A stretch of 31,325 bases of DNA from Willaertia magna (GCA_902984215.1 CADWAF010000239.1:1-31325), one strand, 5' to 3'. Shown: positions 17,601 to 28,156, counted from the first letter of the stretch. Numbers and translations are program-made. Notes: generated by a model not told the origin, from the sequence alone.

Positions 17601-20600
17601 ATTACAATCATGTATTAGACGATATTCACTTTTTAATTATTTATTAAAATTGAAGAGGAATGCAATATTTATTCAGAACAAAATCAAAAGAAATCAAGTT
17701 GAACAAGAGATTTTGATGAATGTTATGAGTATACAATCTTTTATGAGACGTATCACAGTAAAATATGTCATGAAATACCAAATACTTTCAATTCAAAGTT
17801 TAGAAGCATTTTTATGTGGAACCAATACTAGATTTAATTTATGCAAGATTAAACAATCCATAGAGATTGTACAAGCTAGAATTTTAGCTTTAATAGCAGT
17901 AAAACGAACACATAACAATATTTGCAACCTTACTAAAGTTCAAGCAATACTTAACGGAATTATGATGGGAAAGAAGAAACAAACAGATTTAAAATGTATC
18001 ATCAGCTTGCAAACTGTTATTAAAGGTTGTCATCAAAGAGAGTATTTTAAATATTATTTGAGCTTAGTGACTAGTGTTCAATCTTTAATAAGAAGAAATT
18101 TGGTTTATAAAGAGACAACCCTCACAAAGAAATCCTTAATATCCATTCAATGTTTTACTAGGAGTTTTAGGGTTAAGAATAGCTTTATTTTGGAACTTAA
18201 TGAAAAGAAAAAGTGCGCATCAACAATTCAATGTTTGTTTTATGGACATGTTTTAAGAAATAGCTTTTGTTGTCAAAAAGAAAATATTTTACTCATGCAA
18301 ACCTTAAAAAGAAGTTATTTTAAAAGACTAAGTATAGAACAGACAAAGAGAGATGTAATTTTAGTACAATCATTAATTAGACGGTTCATTCAAGAACAAT
18401 TTTATTCAATGGGACGGAGTGTGGCTTTTCTTATTCAAAGATCTGCCGTGTCCATGCGAATATGTACCAAAACTGCATTACTTTCTATTACCAAAACTAT
18501 GCCCACAATAGTATCTAAGATATTAAGAGTAGAATTTAGGAAAGAAATATTTGATATATCTGTGTTTCAGGCTTTGTGCAAGAGGTATCTAGCGTTTAAG
18601 GATTTTCGAGTTTTTTTACAGGAAAAAGGAAGATTTACAAACCAACTTTTAACCTTTCAATCAAAAATACGTAGTTTACAACTCCAATGCCACAAATCTA
18701 GGAAGGAAGGCGTTTCAAATGTGATTAATTTACTGAAGATTTGTAAAAATCATAGAACAAAATTTTGTGTGGAAAGATACAGAGTTATATTAATTCAAAG
18801 TGCATTAAAAGGGTTGCTAGAAAGAAAAAAGAAACCAAGACTCTTAAAATCTTATTTATTTAGATCTATTTCTAAATATGACGAAGTTTTAATATGTATT
18901 TTTCGATATTTGTTTCCCTCAAACAAGGTTGACTTTATCGAAAATAACCTTGTTAATGATTGGAATAGAGTAACTCACGTAAACAAAAGATTTAGATATA
19001 TTTTGAGGGAGAGGATGCCTCAATCTTTTTACTCTAATTTTTTATTTTCTGTAGTGAGTTTTGTAAAGAAATATCCAATAGAAAACATTAATAAGGGAAC
19101 TAATATTGATGAGATTTCTAAAACGGTAGTAAATCAAATTACACTTTCAGCTGCAAAAAACATTATTATGTTCTTCACGGAATTTACTTTATCAATAGTT
19201 AATGAAAATAACGTAAAGTGTATTCATTTAGATGGATGTTTATTTAATGCTCCTCTACAATTGACTAATAGATTTATACCAATAACACATGAAACAAACG
19301 CCATCTACTATTTCAGTAAATTATTCAAAAATATTGAATACTTAAAATTCACCTTTGGTTTAGGCGTGATTTCAAATCTTAGTAAACTTGATGATATAAA
19401 ATTTATTAAGGATTGGAAGAAACTCAAAGCTATTACCATTATATTCGATATTAAATATAATGCTTGCTACCATTCAAGTGGTATATTGGGTTTCACTCAA
19501 AGAATGATGGATCATATACGTTACACAAAAACTTTAGAAACAATTCAACTATACGGTACTTTGCTGAGTACAGAAAAGGCCTTACCACTAATACACATCA
19601 TTGATTCTATTGCTTGTAGTACCAATATTAAGTTTACTGTTTTTGGGAATGCAAAGAAACATTTTATTGAAGAATTAATAAACAATGACGAAGGCATTGT
19701 ATCCCAAAACTTAAAAGAATTATCTATCAAAGATAAATTCACTGATATTAATATAGGAGACTCAATTTACAAAACACCAAGTTTTTATAACACATATAAA
19801 GTAGATTTCACTTCATTGCGTTCACTTAAAATAGAGGGTGTTGATTTCTATAAAGACTCTTTAACAATTAAAGGTACATTTCCATTTTTACAACAATTAG
19901 AAATTATTTCCATTAATAAGAATTCAATAATTGATATAAATGAATTAAATGCACCAAAATTGAAAAGTTTGAAGTTGATTAATTTTCAATCAATTATATA
20001 TTTGAATCCCTTTGATAGTTTAGAGATAGTTACACTGCATTGTCATTCCTTAACAGATTTAGATTTTTGGATTACTGACAATCTAAGGGAATGTTATTTG
20101 GAATTACCTAATGTTGAATACAATATTTCTCACACAAACATTGAATACCTTCATCTAGGTTATAAAGTGGAGTATGTAAATGTAGATATTCCAACTTTAA
20201 AGAGTTTATCTATTACATTAATTGATTCATTTAAAAAGGTATCGGTTATTGCGCCTAAATTAGAAAATAGTTCTATAAATATGTATGAATTTTTACATGA
20301 TGTTTGCAAAATTAGTACAATTATTAAAAGTGAAAGATATTTATGGCAAACACCTAAAATTACAAAGATGTTTTTAGGTGAAAAAAGTTCTATTTACAAT
20401 ATTTTAAAAAATTACAATTTAAATATAGTCGACCCTTGTTTCTTTACTAATATAACAGAGGTTACAAGTTATTTATTCCCTCATCAATTTGTAGAAACGG
20501 TTATAAGTAAATGCATTAATTTACAAGAATTTATAATGACTGGACAAATTTTATTTGCCAGAAAGAAGGTTATCGTATCTTGCAAGAACAAGTTATTATT

Positions 20601-21126
20601 TAAAAAAACCTTAATATTAAATTGTCAATGTCAGCAAATTATAGATTATCTTAATAGAATTGACATTGTAAATGATGTTCCAAATAATTTTGATTTTGAA
20701 TTCATCAAACTTGAACTATTTGGCAAAAAGATCAACACCAAACCTCACTTTTTTTCTAATTTAAAAGAATTATATTTATTTAATACAGAATTTACCTTAA
20801 ATTTAAATCAAATACCTAAACTAGAAATTCTCAATATTAAGCACTTGGAAAGGAAGGGACACAACAAAATAGAGCTTATTCAAAAACATTATAACATTAA
20901 AAGAATAATGATTTTTGGAGTTGACACTTTATATTTACAACTTTTCTTGGAGACCCCCAGGTTGGAAGTACTTTTGGTTGAGGATATTTCACAATTTTTA
21001 CAGTTGGATATTAAAGAAAAAAGTTGTGACCAATTGAAAAGAATGCTTGTTACCACCTTAGACGAAAACAAAGGGACGGTTGATATTATTTCCAAGACTA
21101 TGAAAATGTTTAAAACAGAAAAATAA
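14668..21126 (+). CDS. Giant C2-like / UVR / IQ-array / F-box / LRR protein
   Basis: Exon 1 is 14668-14989 and exon 2 is 15035-21126; splicing out 45 nt yields 2,137 residues. Order of parts: a C2-like beta domain at about 1-150 completed across the splice (SLDYLFIEIINNDK, then NDNWVSLKV), a linker with a duplicated block (RESKVLSYGN and LKECKILDYGN), and two UVR-type helical hairpins at about 567-645 (EHEEYLKAKRYNDYI, AEQEDFIKADALKKKI). Next is an array of roughly thirty degenerate IQ-like units at about 648-1378 (for example VQSLIRRFI, LQSLCRSYL), then an F-box-like helix set at about 1386-1440 (YDEVLICIFRYLF), and leucine-rich repeats to the end. IQ units bind calmodulin or light chains; F-box plus LRR usually means an SCF ubiquitin ligase adaptor. 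I know no named protein with this whole architecture; a cytoskeletal or centrosomal scaffold is a guess. No intron occurs in 6 kb of exon 2. Confidence 0.75.
14990..15034 (+). other. Intron of the giant-protein gene
   Basis: 45 nt, donor GTAAGG, acceptor TTTTTAG, phase 1. Splicing joins the 107-codon first exon to a frame open 30 codons before the internal ATG 15127 and completes the C2-like domain. Confidence 0.83.
16654..18845 (+). repeat. Tandem IQ-like protein repeats in the giant gene
   Basis: The encoded protein shows about thirty units of roughly 22-26 residues built on [IVL]-Q-x-x-[hydrophobic]-[KR]-x-x-[hydrophobic]-x-x-[KR]. The DNA copies are not near-identical, so the array is old. 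Some units keep I-Q-x-x-x-R; others lost the Gln. Confidence 0.65.
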
Positions 21127-21145
21127 ATGTTGATATTTTACAAGT

Positions 21146-24100
21146 TTATTTGTTGGACTTTCTGAAAATATGACTATTTAAATAAGACCCAGATTTCCTT
21201 CTTCTAACAGATGTTGTACTTCTTTCACTACCAGAACTTAATGTGGTAGATACAGAGGTTATTGATTGAGTTGGACTTTGGGTGTAACCCGAGTTATTAG
21301 TCATTGGTTTGGGACTAGTGAATGGTGTTGTTTGCAAAGTTGCTTGTACGGTCGGAACAGAAAGCAAATCTATTGTTTCAGAAGCACTTTCAGCATCTAC
21401 ATCCTCAATTCTCACATTTTCAATTCCCTTATTTTCTTTGTTGTGTAGTTGAGTAAATTTCATCATTAATTTTTTATACTTGTGACAAGTAAACAACAGC
21501 TTGTGATACTTGTTTTTGAGGTTTTGATATTCCTCAATTTGTTCTTGTAGTTTTAACTCCAATTCCTCATGTTCAGGTGGGCATTGCACAAGCTTTTCAA
21601 TAGCTGGCAAAGGAGCAATCTCAAAATCGGTTTGAATAGAAATGGTCTTCTTGATTAATTTATCTATTTTCTTCTTGTTGGCAAGGTGAACAGTTTTAGA
21701 TTGTTCTAAGTGTTGCTTTAAAAGTGTATCTCTTTCTTCTTCCAATAACATCACTTGTTTCTCCAATTCACTACATTTCATAATATAATCTTCAGAAAAA
21801 ACTACATTACTTTCAATTACCTCTTTAAGTGACTCAACTTGTCCCAAGAAAACATTTACTTTTTTGAGGTTTACTTGGATTGACAAACTTTTGTTCAGTA
21901 AGTCGTCTAAAATTAAATCATTGACAGAGGTATGATTTTCATTTTCAACGTTACTTTCTTTAGCAAATTCTCTTTCTTCAATATATGAATTTAATTTTTG
22001 TTGTAAAACTTCACAACTTTCTTCCAAGTCTTTGATACATTCGATTTTTACTTCAAACACTTCTTTTGTCATTGATTCTTTTAATTTTACAAGGTCATCA
22101 ATGGCTTGCGCTCTTGATTTGCTATTTCTATAAGATTCTTGAATGGCTTGTTCTCGTTCTTCAGTTACCCTCGATAATTCACTCTTTACTTCATTGTACT
22201 TTTCTAAAATTAATACTGCCTTTTCTCTAGGTGCCAGTTTACTGATAGTAATTCCCTCAATAGATAGTTCCAATAGTACTTCATCTACTGACTGTTCTAG
22301 AGTTAATAATCTTTTCTTTAAATCATTTTGTTTCAAAGGCATATTTAGTTGTTGGTGTTGACAATGTAAAAGATCTTCTAATTGCCTGACCTTCTCATTA
22401 ACCAACATATATTGTGAATCCTTCTCAGATACTCTTAATTCCAATTGATGGCAAGTTTCATTTGCATGTTCTATGTCACATAGCAATTTGTTTGTGTATT
22501 CTTTGAGCTCTTGTAATTGTTCATCACCTACTGTTTCTACATTCGACTGTTTAATTTCGCTTAGTTTCCTTAAAAATTCACATTTCTTTTCAAGCATAGT
22601 TATCTTGTTATTCATTTTCATTTCTAGTACCTCTTGTTCGTGTTTAAATACCTTTTCCAAGCTTTCTTTTTCAGACTCTGATTGTTTCATTATTTTTACA
22701 GTTTCTTCTAACTCCTTCCAACTTCTTTCTGATTTTGCTTTTTCTTTCTGAAGCTCTTCTTGGCAAAGATTGAATTTTTGGGATAATCTTTCATATTCTG
22801 ACTCTTTTTTTGCTAACCTTGATTCTAAATCGGTTGTATAATCCTTAATCTTACTGAACATTTCTTCTTTTTGAGTAAATTCCTCAATCATACTATACTT
22901 TTCTCTAGTAACTGTCTCCAATTTTCTCATTAGGCTGGTATTTTTTTCAGACAAATGTTCTGTTTTCTCTAACTCTGTCTCTAATCTTCTTTCCATATCC
23001 TTAATCTTCGTTTTTCCTTTTACAATCTTAGCTCTAGATTTTTCCATCAATACCTTAATACTCTCCATTTGCTCACATAAATGTGCCTCTTTTTCTTTTA
23101 CATCTTCTAACTCTTTCTCTCTTTCGGATAGTGCTTTTTCTAAATCACTAACTTTGTCATTTAGCTCTTGCTCAGTATCTTTAGAATCCTTACTGAGTGT
23201 TTCTAGCTGTTCTTCCAACTTAGAAACAGTCTCCTTTAGTTCTCTATTTTCTTCTTCTCTTTCTTCTAGTTGTGAGCTGAACTTGTTTACATCATTTTCT
23301 AGTTTTTGTTTAAACTCCTTTAAGTGATAAAGCTCGCTTTGTAGTTTTTCTGATTGTTGTTTTTCTTGAAGAACAATTTCACATAAGTTAGACATTTCTT
23401 CTCTTAACGACAACAATTCAGAGCTCTCTTCTTCACGTTTTTCTTCTCCTCTTTTTAGCTTTTCTTCTAAATCTTTATTTCTATCATTTGATATCTTTAA
23501 CTTTGTGTCTAACACCTCAATCAATCTACTAGATGTTTCTATTTCTTCCTCAGCTGAAGTGATTTTCTGTTTTAGTCCTTCGATAGTTGATTCCATTTCT
23601 GACTGCTTTGCTTCACAATCCAACCTAATTTTCTTTTCTCTTTCCATTTCCTTTGTTATTCGTTCAATTCTTTCGTCTTTTAATTTAATTTGATCTGTAT
23701 ACTTCTTTGAGGATTTTTCTTCACCATTCATCGATTTCATTAACCTATCATTTCTCTCACGTAACCTTAAATTGGTTGTTTCCTTTACTTTTAATAAACT
23801 TTGGAGTTTTTCTTTTTGTTGAACCTCAGATTCCACCCTACTCTCTAATTTTACAAGTTTTTCGTTTAATACCTTAACTTGATTCTTTAAGTCACCTTCA
23901 GCTTTACTATTATTTAAAACATTACTTAGTTTTGTTTTGAGTTGCTCAATCGTTTGGGTTAGAGTTTTGTTTTCACTAGTTAATTCATCAATTTGTTTTC
24001 TATTTCTTTCTGATTCCAAATTTAATTTAGATAATTTTTCTTTTTCCATTTCTAATTCTTTTGAAGCTTTTGTTTTAATGTCCTTAGTGAATTCATCGTA

Positions 24101-24337
24101 AAACTCCTTTAAATCGTTATCTTCAATATCAGATTCAAAGAAACTCAATGTCTGTCCGTTAATAAAACCCTCCAACTCTTCCTCATTAATATTTGGCATT
24201 AATGGTGATGGCAGTGTTAGCTTTTTATTGTTAAGAGTAGAAACACTCTTTTTTCCCATAGAGTTATCCTTAATTGAACTTAAATTCAGGCTGTGTATTT
24301 GGTTGCTAATGTCTTGCAGTGGTTTTCTTGTTGACAT
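21146..24337 (-). CDS. Long coiled-coil protein with N-terminal destruction box
   Basis: The 1,063-residue protein starts MSTRKPLQDISN. Residues 4-12, RKPLQDISN, fit the extended APC/C destruction box R-x-x-L-x-x-I-x-N exactly; the same K-P-L-x-[DE]-I-[ST]-N form recurs near the N-terminus of B-type cyclins, shugoshins and securins. A short acidic stretch (FESDIEDNDLKEFYDEF) follows, then nearly unbroken coiled coil from about 90 to 960 (heptads rich in Leu, Glu, Lys). The C-terminus of about 100 residues is Ser/Thr-rich with SP/TP sites (TSPKP, SPTQS) and a basic end (TSVRRRKSGSYLNSHIFRKSNK). Its promoter has two E2F-type sites. A mitotic, spindle or chromosome scaffold is inferred; long coiled coils resemble many proteins superficially, so no orthologue is named. 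It ends 19 nt from the convergent giant gene. Confidence 0.75.
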   Translation of the reverse strand: MSTRKPLQDISNQIHSLNLSSIKDNSMGKKSVSTLNNKKLTLPSPLMPNINEEELEGFINGQTLSFFESDIEDNDLKEFYDEFTKDIKTKASKELEMEKEKLSKLNLESERNRKQIDELTSENKTLTQTIEQLKTKLSNVLNNSKAEGDLKNQVKVLNEKLVKLESRVESEVQQKEKLQSLLKVKETTNLRLRERNDRLMKSMNGEEKSSKKYTDQIKLKDERIERITKEMEREKKIRLDCEAKQSEMESTIEGLKQKITSAEEEIETSSRLIEVLDTKLKISNDRNKDLEEKLKRGEEKREEESSELLSLREEMSNLCEIVLQEKQQSEKLQSELYHLKEFKQKLENDVNKFSSQLEEREEENRELKETVSKLEEQLETLSKDSKDTEQELNDKVSDLEKALSEREKELEDVKEKEAHLCEQMESIKVLMEKSRAKIVKGKTKIKDMERRLETELEKTEHLSEKNTSLMRKLETVTREKYSMIEEFTQKEEMFSKIKDYTTDLESRLAKKESEYERLSQKFNLCQEELQKEKAKSERSWKELEETVKIMKQSESEKESLEKVFKHEQEVLEMKMNNKITMLEKKCEFLRKLSEIKQSNVETVGDEQLQELKEYTNKLLCDIEHANETCHQLELRVSEKDSQYMLVNEKVRQLEDLLHCQHQQLNMPLKQNDLKKRLLTLEQSVDEVLLELSIEGITISKLAPREKAVLILEKYNEVKSELSRVTEEREQAIQESYRNSKSRAQAIDDLVKLKESMTKEVFEVKIECIKDLEESCEVLQQKLNSYIEEREFAKESNVENENHTSVNDLILDDLLNKSLSIQVNLKKVNVFLGQVESLKEVIESNVVFSEDYIMKCSELEKQVMLLEEERDTLLKQHLEQSKTVHLANKKKIDKLIKKTISIQTDFEIAPLPAIEKLVQCPPEHEELELKLQEQIEEYQNLKNKYHKLLFTCHKYKKLMMKFTQLHNKENKGIENVRIEDVDAESASETIDLLSVPTVQATLQTTPFTSPKPMTNNSGYTQSPTQSITSVSTTLSSGSERSTTSVRRRKSGSYLNSHIFRKSNK

Positions 24338-24512
24338 TTTTTAAAAGCTTTGACGTTAACTCAAATACTTTGGCGGGAGCTTAAGATTTGTAGTTTCATT
24401 GGCGGGTTGTTAATGTCGTAACGTAAATGTAAATGGAGGTAATCTATGGCCCAATTCTGGGGATGTCAAAACTCGATCTTGCGACAAGTTTCACAATATT
24501 CATAAAAAATAA
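24338..24512. promoter_or_regulatory. Divergent promoter, coiled-coil and calpain genes
   Basis: 175 nt. It contains TTTGGCGGGA at 24369-24378 (E2F consensus) and ATTGGCGGGT at 24398-24407 (one mismatch at the first T), both in plus orientation and 29 bp apart. They lie 32 and 61 nt upstream of the coiled-coil ATG. Confidence 0.55.
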
Positions 24513-27500
24513 ATGAGCTCAATTTCTTTGCCGCAAAGAACACTGTGGGCAGAGGTATTTAGAAAAGGAAGTGGTTTCTTTCAAGAGAAAAACTTTACAT
24601 CTGCTATTGAGTCTTTTAGTAAATGCTTATCTTATTTCAAAACAAATAATCTTTCATCTATTTTGTGGAAAGAAGATGACAATGACGAAAAATCAATTGA
24701 GATCGATAGACAAGTACTTGAATTATTATTAAAAGTATTATATTCTATTGGTATTGCGGAATACCAACTATCAGGTTCCGATAAAGCCAGTGAAAAAGAA
24801 CATATCAACTCTGCAATCTCCTATTTCTTCTCTTTCACAAGGTATTTTGAGAATATTTTTTTACCGCTTTTTGTTTCAGAAAAAATTCAATTGGTGACAG
24901 ACAAGGAAGCCTTGAACTTGTCTTTGAATGATGTAAAGGTAAACTTTTTATTGGCAAAGATTAAACAATATTTATGGAATGGTTTGGAAGGTAATGAGAA
25001 GATTTCTAATTTAATATTGTTGGAAGATGCTGCTAAATCATATTCTAAATCTATTGAGCTAACATTTGATATAGATGATGTTGTTTCCGATAATAAGGCT
25101 GTTAGTGATGCTTTAAGTAATATTCCTAATTGTTATAGTGGTAGAGGTTTATGTTACAATGAATTAAGAAGATATGATAAAGCAGCTGAGGATTTCACTA
25201 AACAACTAGAATTAATTAAACAAGATTCCAAACAAGACTATCAATTATTTATGATATATCATAACAGAGCTACAGCATATTCTTCTAATGGATTGTTAGA
25301 AAAAGCTTTGATTGATTATGACTTGTCAATTCAATGTTTTGAAAAAAACCAAAAGATTACAACAGACACTAAACAAAAACAAATGCAATTAGCTAAGGCT
25401 TTAGATACATTTTACCACCGTGGAAAAACTTTACAAAAACTTGTTCAAAGAGCTAAAGCACAATACAAGATAGATAAAGAGTCAGTGAATATGTCAGAAG
25501 TAGAAAATTGGAAAAATTTAGCCATGAAAGATTTTGAGTTTATTTTACAATATAAACCAAGTCACTACCATGCACATTATCATATGGCTCAGGTATGGAT
25601 TATGATGGCTGAATTTAAAAAAGATGAAAAACCTTCTGAACAAAAAGGTGCTCTTACTGTTTGGACTTGTTATGAAAGAGCAGCATTACATTTAAGAAAA
25701 TGCATTGAATTAAATTCAGAGTTACATAAACCTCATATTGACCTTGCGAGAACATTAACAAAGTTAGAAAAAAAGTATTCTAAAACTTCTAACTCTGATT
25801 TGGAAGAAATTATTGATTTATATGATAAGGCGTTACAATTGATTGAACTTTCCAGACAAAGAATGATTACCTCAAAGTCAGCAAAGGAGGATCACATCAG
25901 CAACAAACAATTATCCCACGTTTACTTTGAAAAAGGTTTATTAAATAACAAATTACCTTACAGAATTACTCAATCCATAAAAGATTTTACTAAAGCAATA
26001 GAATTAAATGATTCATTTGCTGACGCTTACTTTAATCGTGGAATTATTTATTACCACAAACAAAAAGAAATTGAGAAGGCATTACAAGATTTTAATAAGG
26101 TTTTAGATTTAAATCCAAAAGACGTCGAATCAATTGTTGAAAGAGCTTTGATTTATTTAGAATTAAGAAAGAAAGACGAAGCTACAAAAGAATTTGAGGT
26201 AGTAATGAAATTGGATCCTAACAACGCAACTGCTGCAAGGTTTTTGGAATTCTTAAAACGTAACGTTTCTCCAACTGAAGAGGACTATGAAGGTTCAACT
26301 AGAGAAAATGATGAAGATGAGGAAGAGGAAGAATTTGTTCCAACTGGTTATCCAAAGGCTGGTGAAAGTTATGGTTTAGTATCTAGAATCTCAAATTTCT
26401 TCAAGGGAGATAAAACAAAAAGGGAGAAGAGAGTTTACAATTATGATGATAATATTCCAAAATCTTTACAACAAACCACTACTACAGACAGTAATGCAAA
26501 ATTTGTAGATAATTCATTCCCTCCAAAACTCACAAGTATTTTGGGAAACAATGGAGACCCACTTAATTTCACATTCCCGTCACACATTGATGCACACAAT
26601 TTAGAAAAGGATATAGTTTGGTTACGTCCTTGTTATTGTTATGATGCTAAAATGGGAAATTATAGTAACAAAACCATTTATGGAATGACTAATCCATCAT
26701 TATTTATTCAGGGAGCATCAATTGATGACTCCCAACAAGGAGCTCTTGGCAATTGCTGGTTTATATCAGCCACTTGCCTTGTTGCAAACCATGAATTTTT
26801 AATTAAGAAAGTTGTATTAGAGAAAAAGTGTGATCCAGTTAAAGGAAAATACACATTTTGTTTCTTTAAAGAAGCTGAATGGAGAGAAATTACTATTGAC
26901 GATTATTTGCCTTGTGATGCTAAATATGGTAGCTTGTTGTTTTCCAGAGGAAGAGATGTCAACGAACTCTGGATTAGTTTAATTGAAAAGGCTTATGCTA
27001 AACTCTTTGGAAACTATATAGCCCTCAAAGGTGGACACATTAGAGAAGCTTTAGTGGATTTAACGGGAGGTATTTCATTTGTAGTAAACGTTGAAGACAG
27101 CGAGAAAGAAAATATTTGGAAACAATTATCTGAAACATCTCACAAACACACTTCAATGTATGGAGTTAATGGTTCCCTTAAATTATTGGGTGTTAGATCT
27201 GAAAAGAATAATGACAAAACAGGAATTGTTAGTTACCATGCCTACGCTATATTAGATGCCTTTACCGTGCCACAAAGTGTTTATCCAAACCAAACTGGAG
27301 AATTAAGATTAGTGAAATTGAAAAATCCATGGGCTAATCAATATGAATGGAAAGGAGACTTTTCAGATAACTCAAGTAAATGGACAAATAAATTAAAAGA
27401 ATATGTAGGAATGCAAGAATCCAATGATGGAATCTTTTACATGAGTTTTGAAGATTTTATGAACACTTGGACATTAATAGAAGGTGTTGAGATTTTTGAT

Positions 27501-27965
27501 ACTCTCAAATTCAATGAATATACTTCCTCAGGTGAGTTTGATTCAAATGTAAGAAACGATGATGATTGGACTAGAGATATTCTTGAAGAAAAACAATATT
27601 TAATTGAAAATAATACTGATAACAATAGAATTGTACTTAGTTTAAGTCAATATGACACAAGATATACTAATGATTGTAAAGATGAAGAATCATGTATCGC
27701 TTTACATCTTTTCCGTTATGACTCCAAAGAATTTCATGGAAAGAATAGTTCAAGATTAACTAAACTTACTAAACAAAGTGTAATTTTACAAAATGAGTAC
27801 AAATATGATAGAGAAATCATAGTTGATATGAAGTTAAACAAAGGTCATTATGTAGCTGTACCTCATGAATATTTCACAAAGAATTGTACAATTCCTCAAG
27901 CAGGTAGCTATTTCATTCGTATTTTCTCTCAATCTAAACTTAATATCTACGAATTAAGTTTGTAA
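24513..27965 (+). CDS. TPR-calpain cysteine protease
   Basis: The 1,150-residue protein joins TPR repeats to a calpain. Residues about 10-590 form TPR-like helical hairpins; clear ones are NCYSGRGLCYNELRRYDKAA, YHNRATAYSSNGLLEKALID, and the pair AYFNRGIIYYHKQKEIEKAL and ERALIYLELRKKDEA. An acidic linker (ENDEDEEEEEF, about 597-607) follows. The calpain core then shows QGALGNCWF with C748, YHAYAILD with H909 and KLKNPWANQYEWKGD with N938, so the Cys-His-Asn triad is intact. The C-terminal 200 residues form the C2-like (domain III) sandwich, ending in YFIRIFSQSKLNIYEL. No EF-hand (penta-EF) domain is present. Calpains cut proteins at limited sites in the cytosol, usually Ca2+-stimulated; TPRs would bring substrates or chaperones. 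One exon; ATG 24513 directly follows an A-rich leader. Confidence 0.92.
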   Translation: MSSISLPQRTLWAEVFRKGSGFFQEKNFTSAIESFSKCLSYFKTNNLSSILWKEDDNDEKSIEIDRQVLELLLKVLYSIGIAEYQLSGSDKASEKEHINSAISYFFSFTRYFENIFLPLFVSEKIQLVTDKEALNLSLNDVKVNFLLAKIKQYLWNGLEGNEKISNLILLEDAAKSYSKSIELTFDIDDVVSDNKAVSDALSNIPNCYSGRGLCYNELRRYDKAAEDFTKQLELIKQDSKQDYQLFMIYHNRATAYSSNGLLEKALIDYDLSIQCFEKNQKITTDTKQKQMQLAKALDTFYHRGKTLQKLVQRAKAQYKIDKESVNMSEVENWKNLAMKDFEFILQYKPSHYHAHYHMAQVWIMMAEFKKDEKPSEQKGALTVWTCYERAALHLRKCIELNSELHKPHIDLARTLTKLEKKYSKTSNSDLEEIIDLYDKALQLIELSRQRMITSKSAKEDHISNKQLSHVYFEKGLLNNKLPYRITQSIKDFTKAIELNDSFADAYFNRGIIYYHKQKEIEKALQDFNKVLDLNPKDVESIVERALIYLELRKKDEATKEFEVVMKLDPNNATAARFLEFLKRNVSPTEEDYEGSTRENDEDEEEEEFVPTGYPKAGESYGLVSRISNFFKGDKTKREKRVYNYDDNIPKSLQQTTTTDSNAKFVDNSFPPKLTSILGNNGDPLNFTFPSHIDAHNLEKDIVWLRPCYCYDAKMGNYSNKTIYGMTNPSLFIQGASIDDSQQGALGNCWFISATCLVANHEFLIKKVVLEKKCDPVKGKYTFCFFKEAEWREITIDDYLPCDAKYGSLLFSRGRDVNELWISLIEKAYAKLFGNYIALKGGHIREALVDLTGGISFVVNVEDSEKENIWKQLSETSHKHTSMYGVNGSLKLLGVRSEKNNDKTGIVSYHAYAILDAFTVPQSVYPNQTGELRLVKLKNPWANQYEWKGDFSDNSSKWTNKLKEYVGMQESNDGIFYMSFEDFMNTWTLIEGVEIFDTLKFNEYTSSGEFDSNVRNDDDWTRDILEEKQYLIENNTDNNRIVLSLSQYDTRYTNDCKDEESCIALHLFRYDSKEFHGKNSSRLTKLTKQSVILQNEYKYDREIIVDMKLNKGHYVAVPHEYFTKNCTIPQAGSYFIRIFSQSKLNIYELSL

Positions 27966-28156
27966 TTTTATTGTAATAACTAAAAGTAACACAATTAAAT
28001 ATCCAAACGATATAAATCAACAAGTAACAAATAGTTCACTTCGAAATACTGTTAAAACATAAACATTTTTCTACACCTTTTTGCTTTTTCTCTTGTTGAA
28101 AAGCTTTTTTTTTGTAATGTCTGAGGCGCTAATTTTAGGTTTTTTGTAAAAAAAAA

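Noticed and set aside
16654..18845. Myosin or ASPM identity for the giant protein
   Set aside because: There is no motor, calponin-homology or ASH domain; only the IQ-like array is shared.
22143..23693. Several short plus-strand frames opposite the coiled-coil gene
   Set aside because: Ser/Phe-rich mirror images of Glu/Lys-rich heptad codons, with no independent domain.
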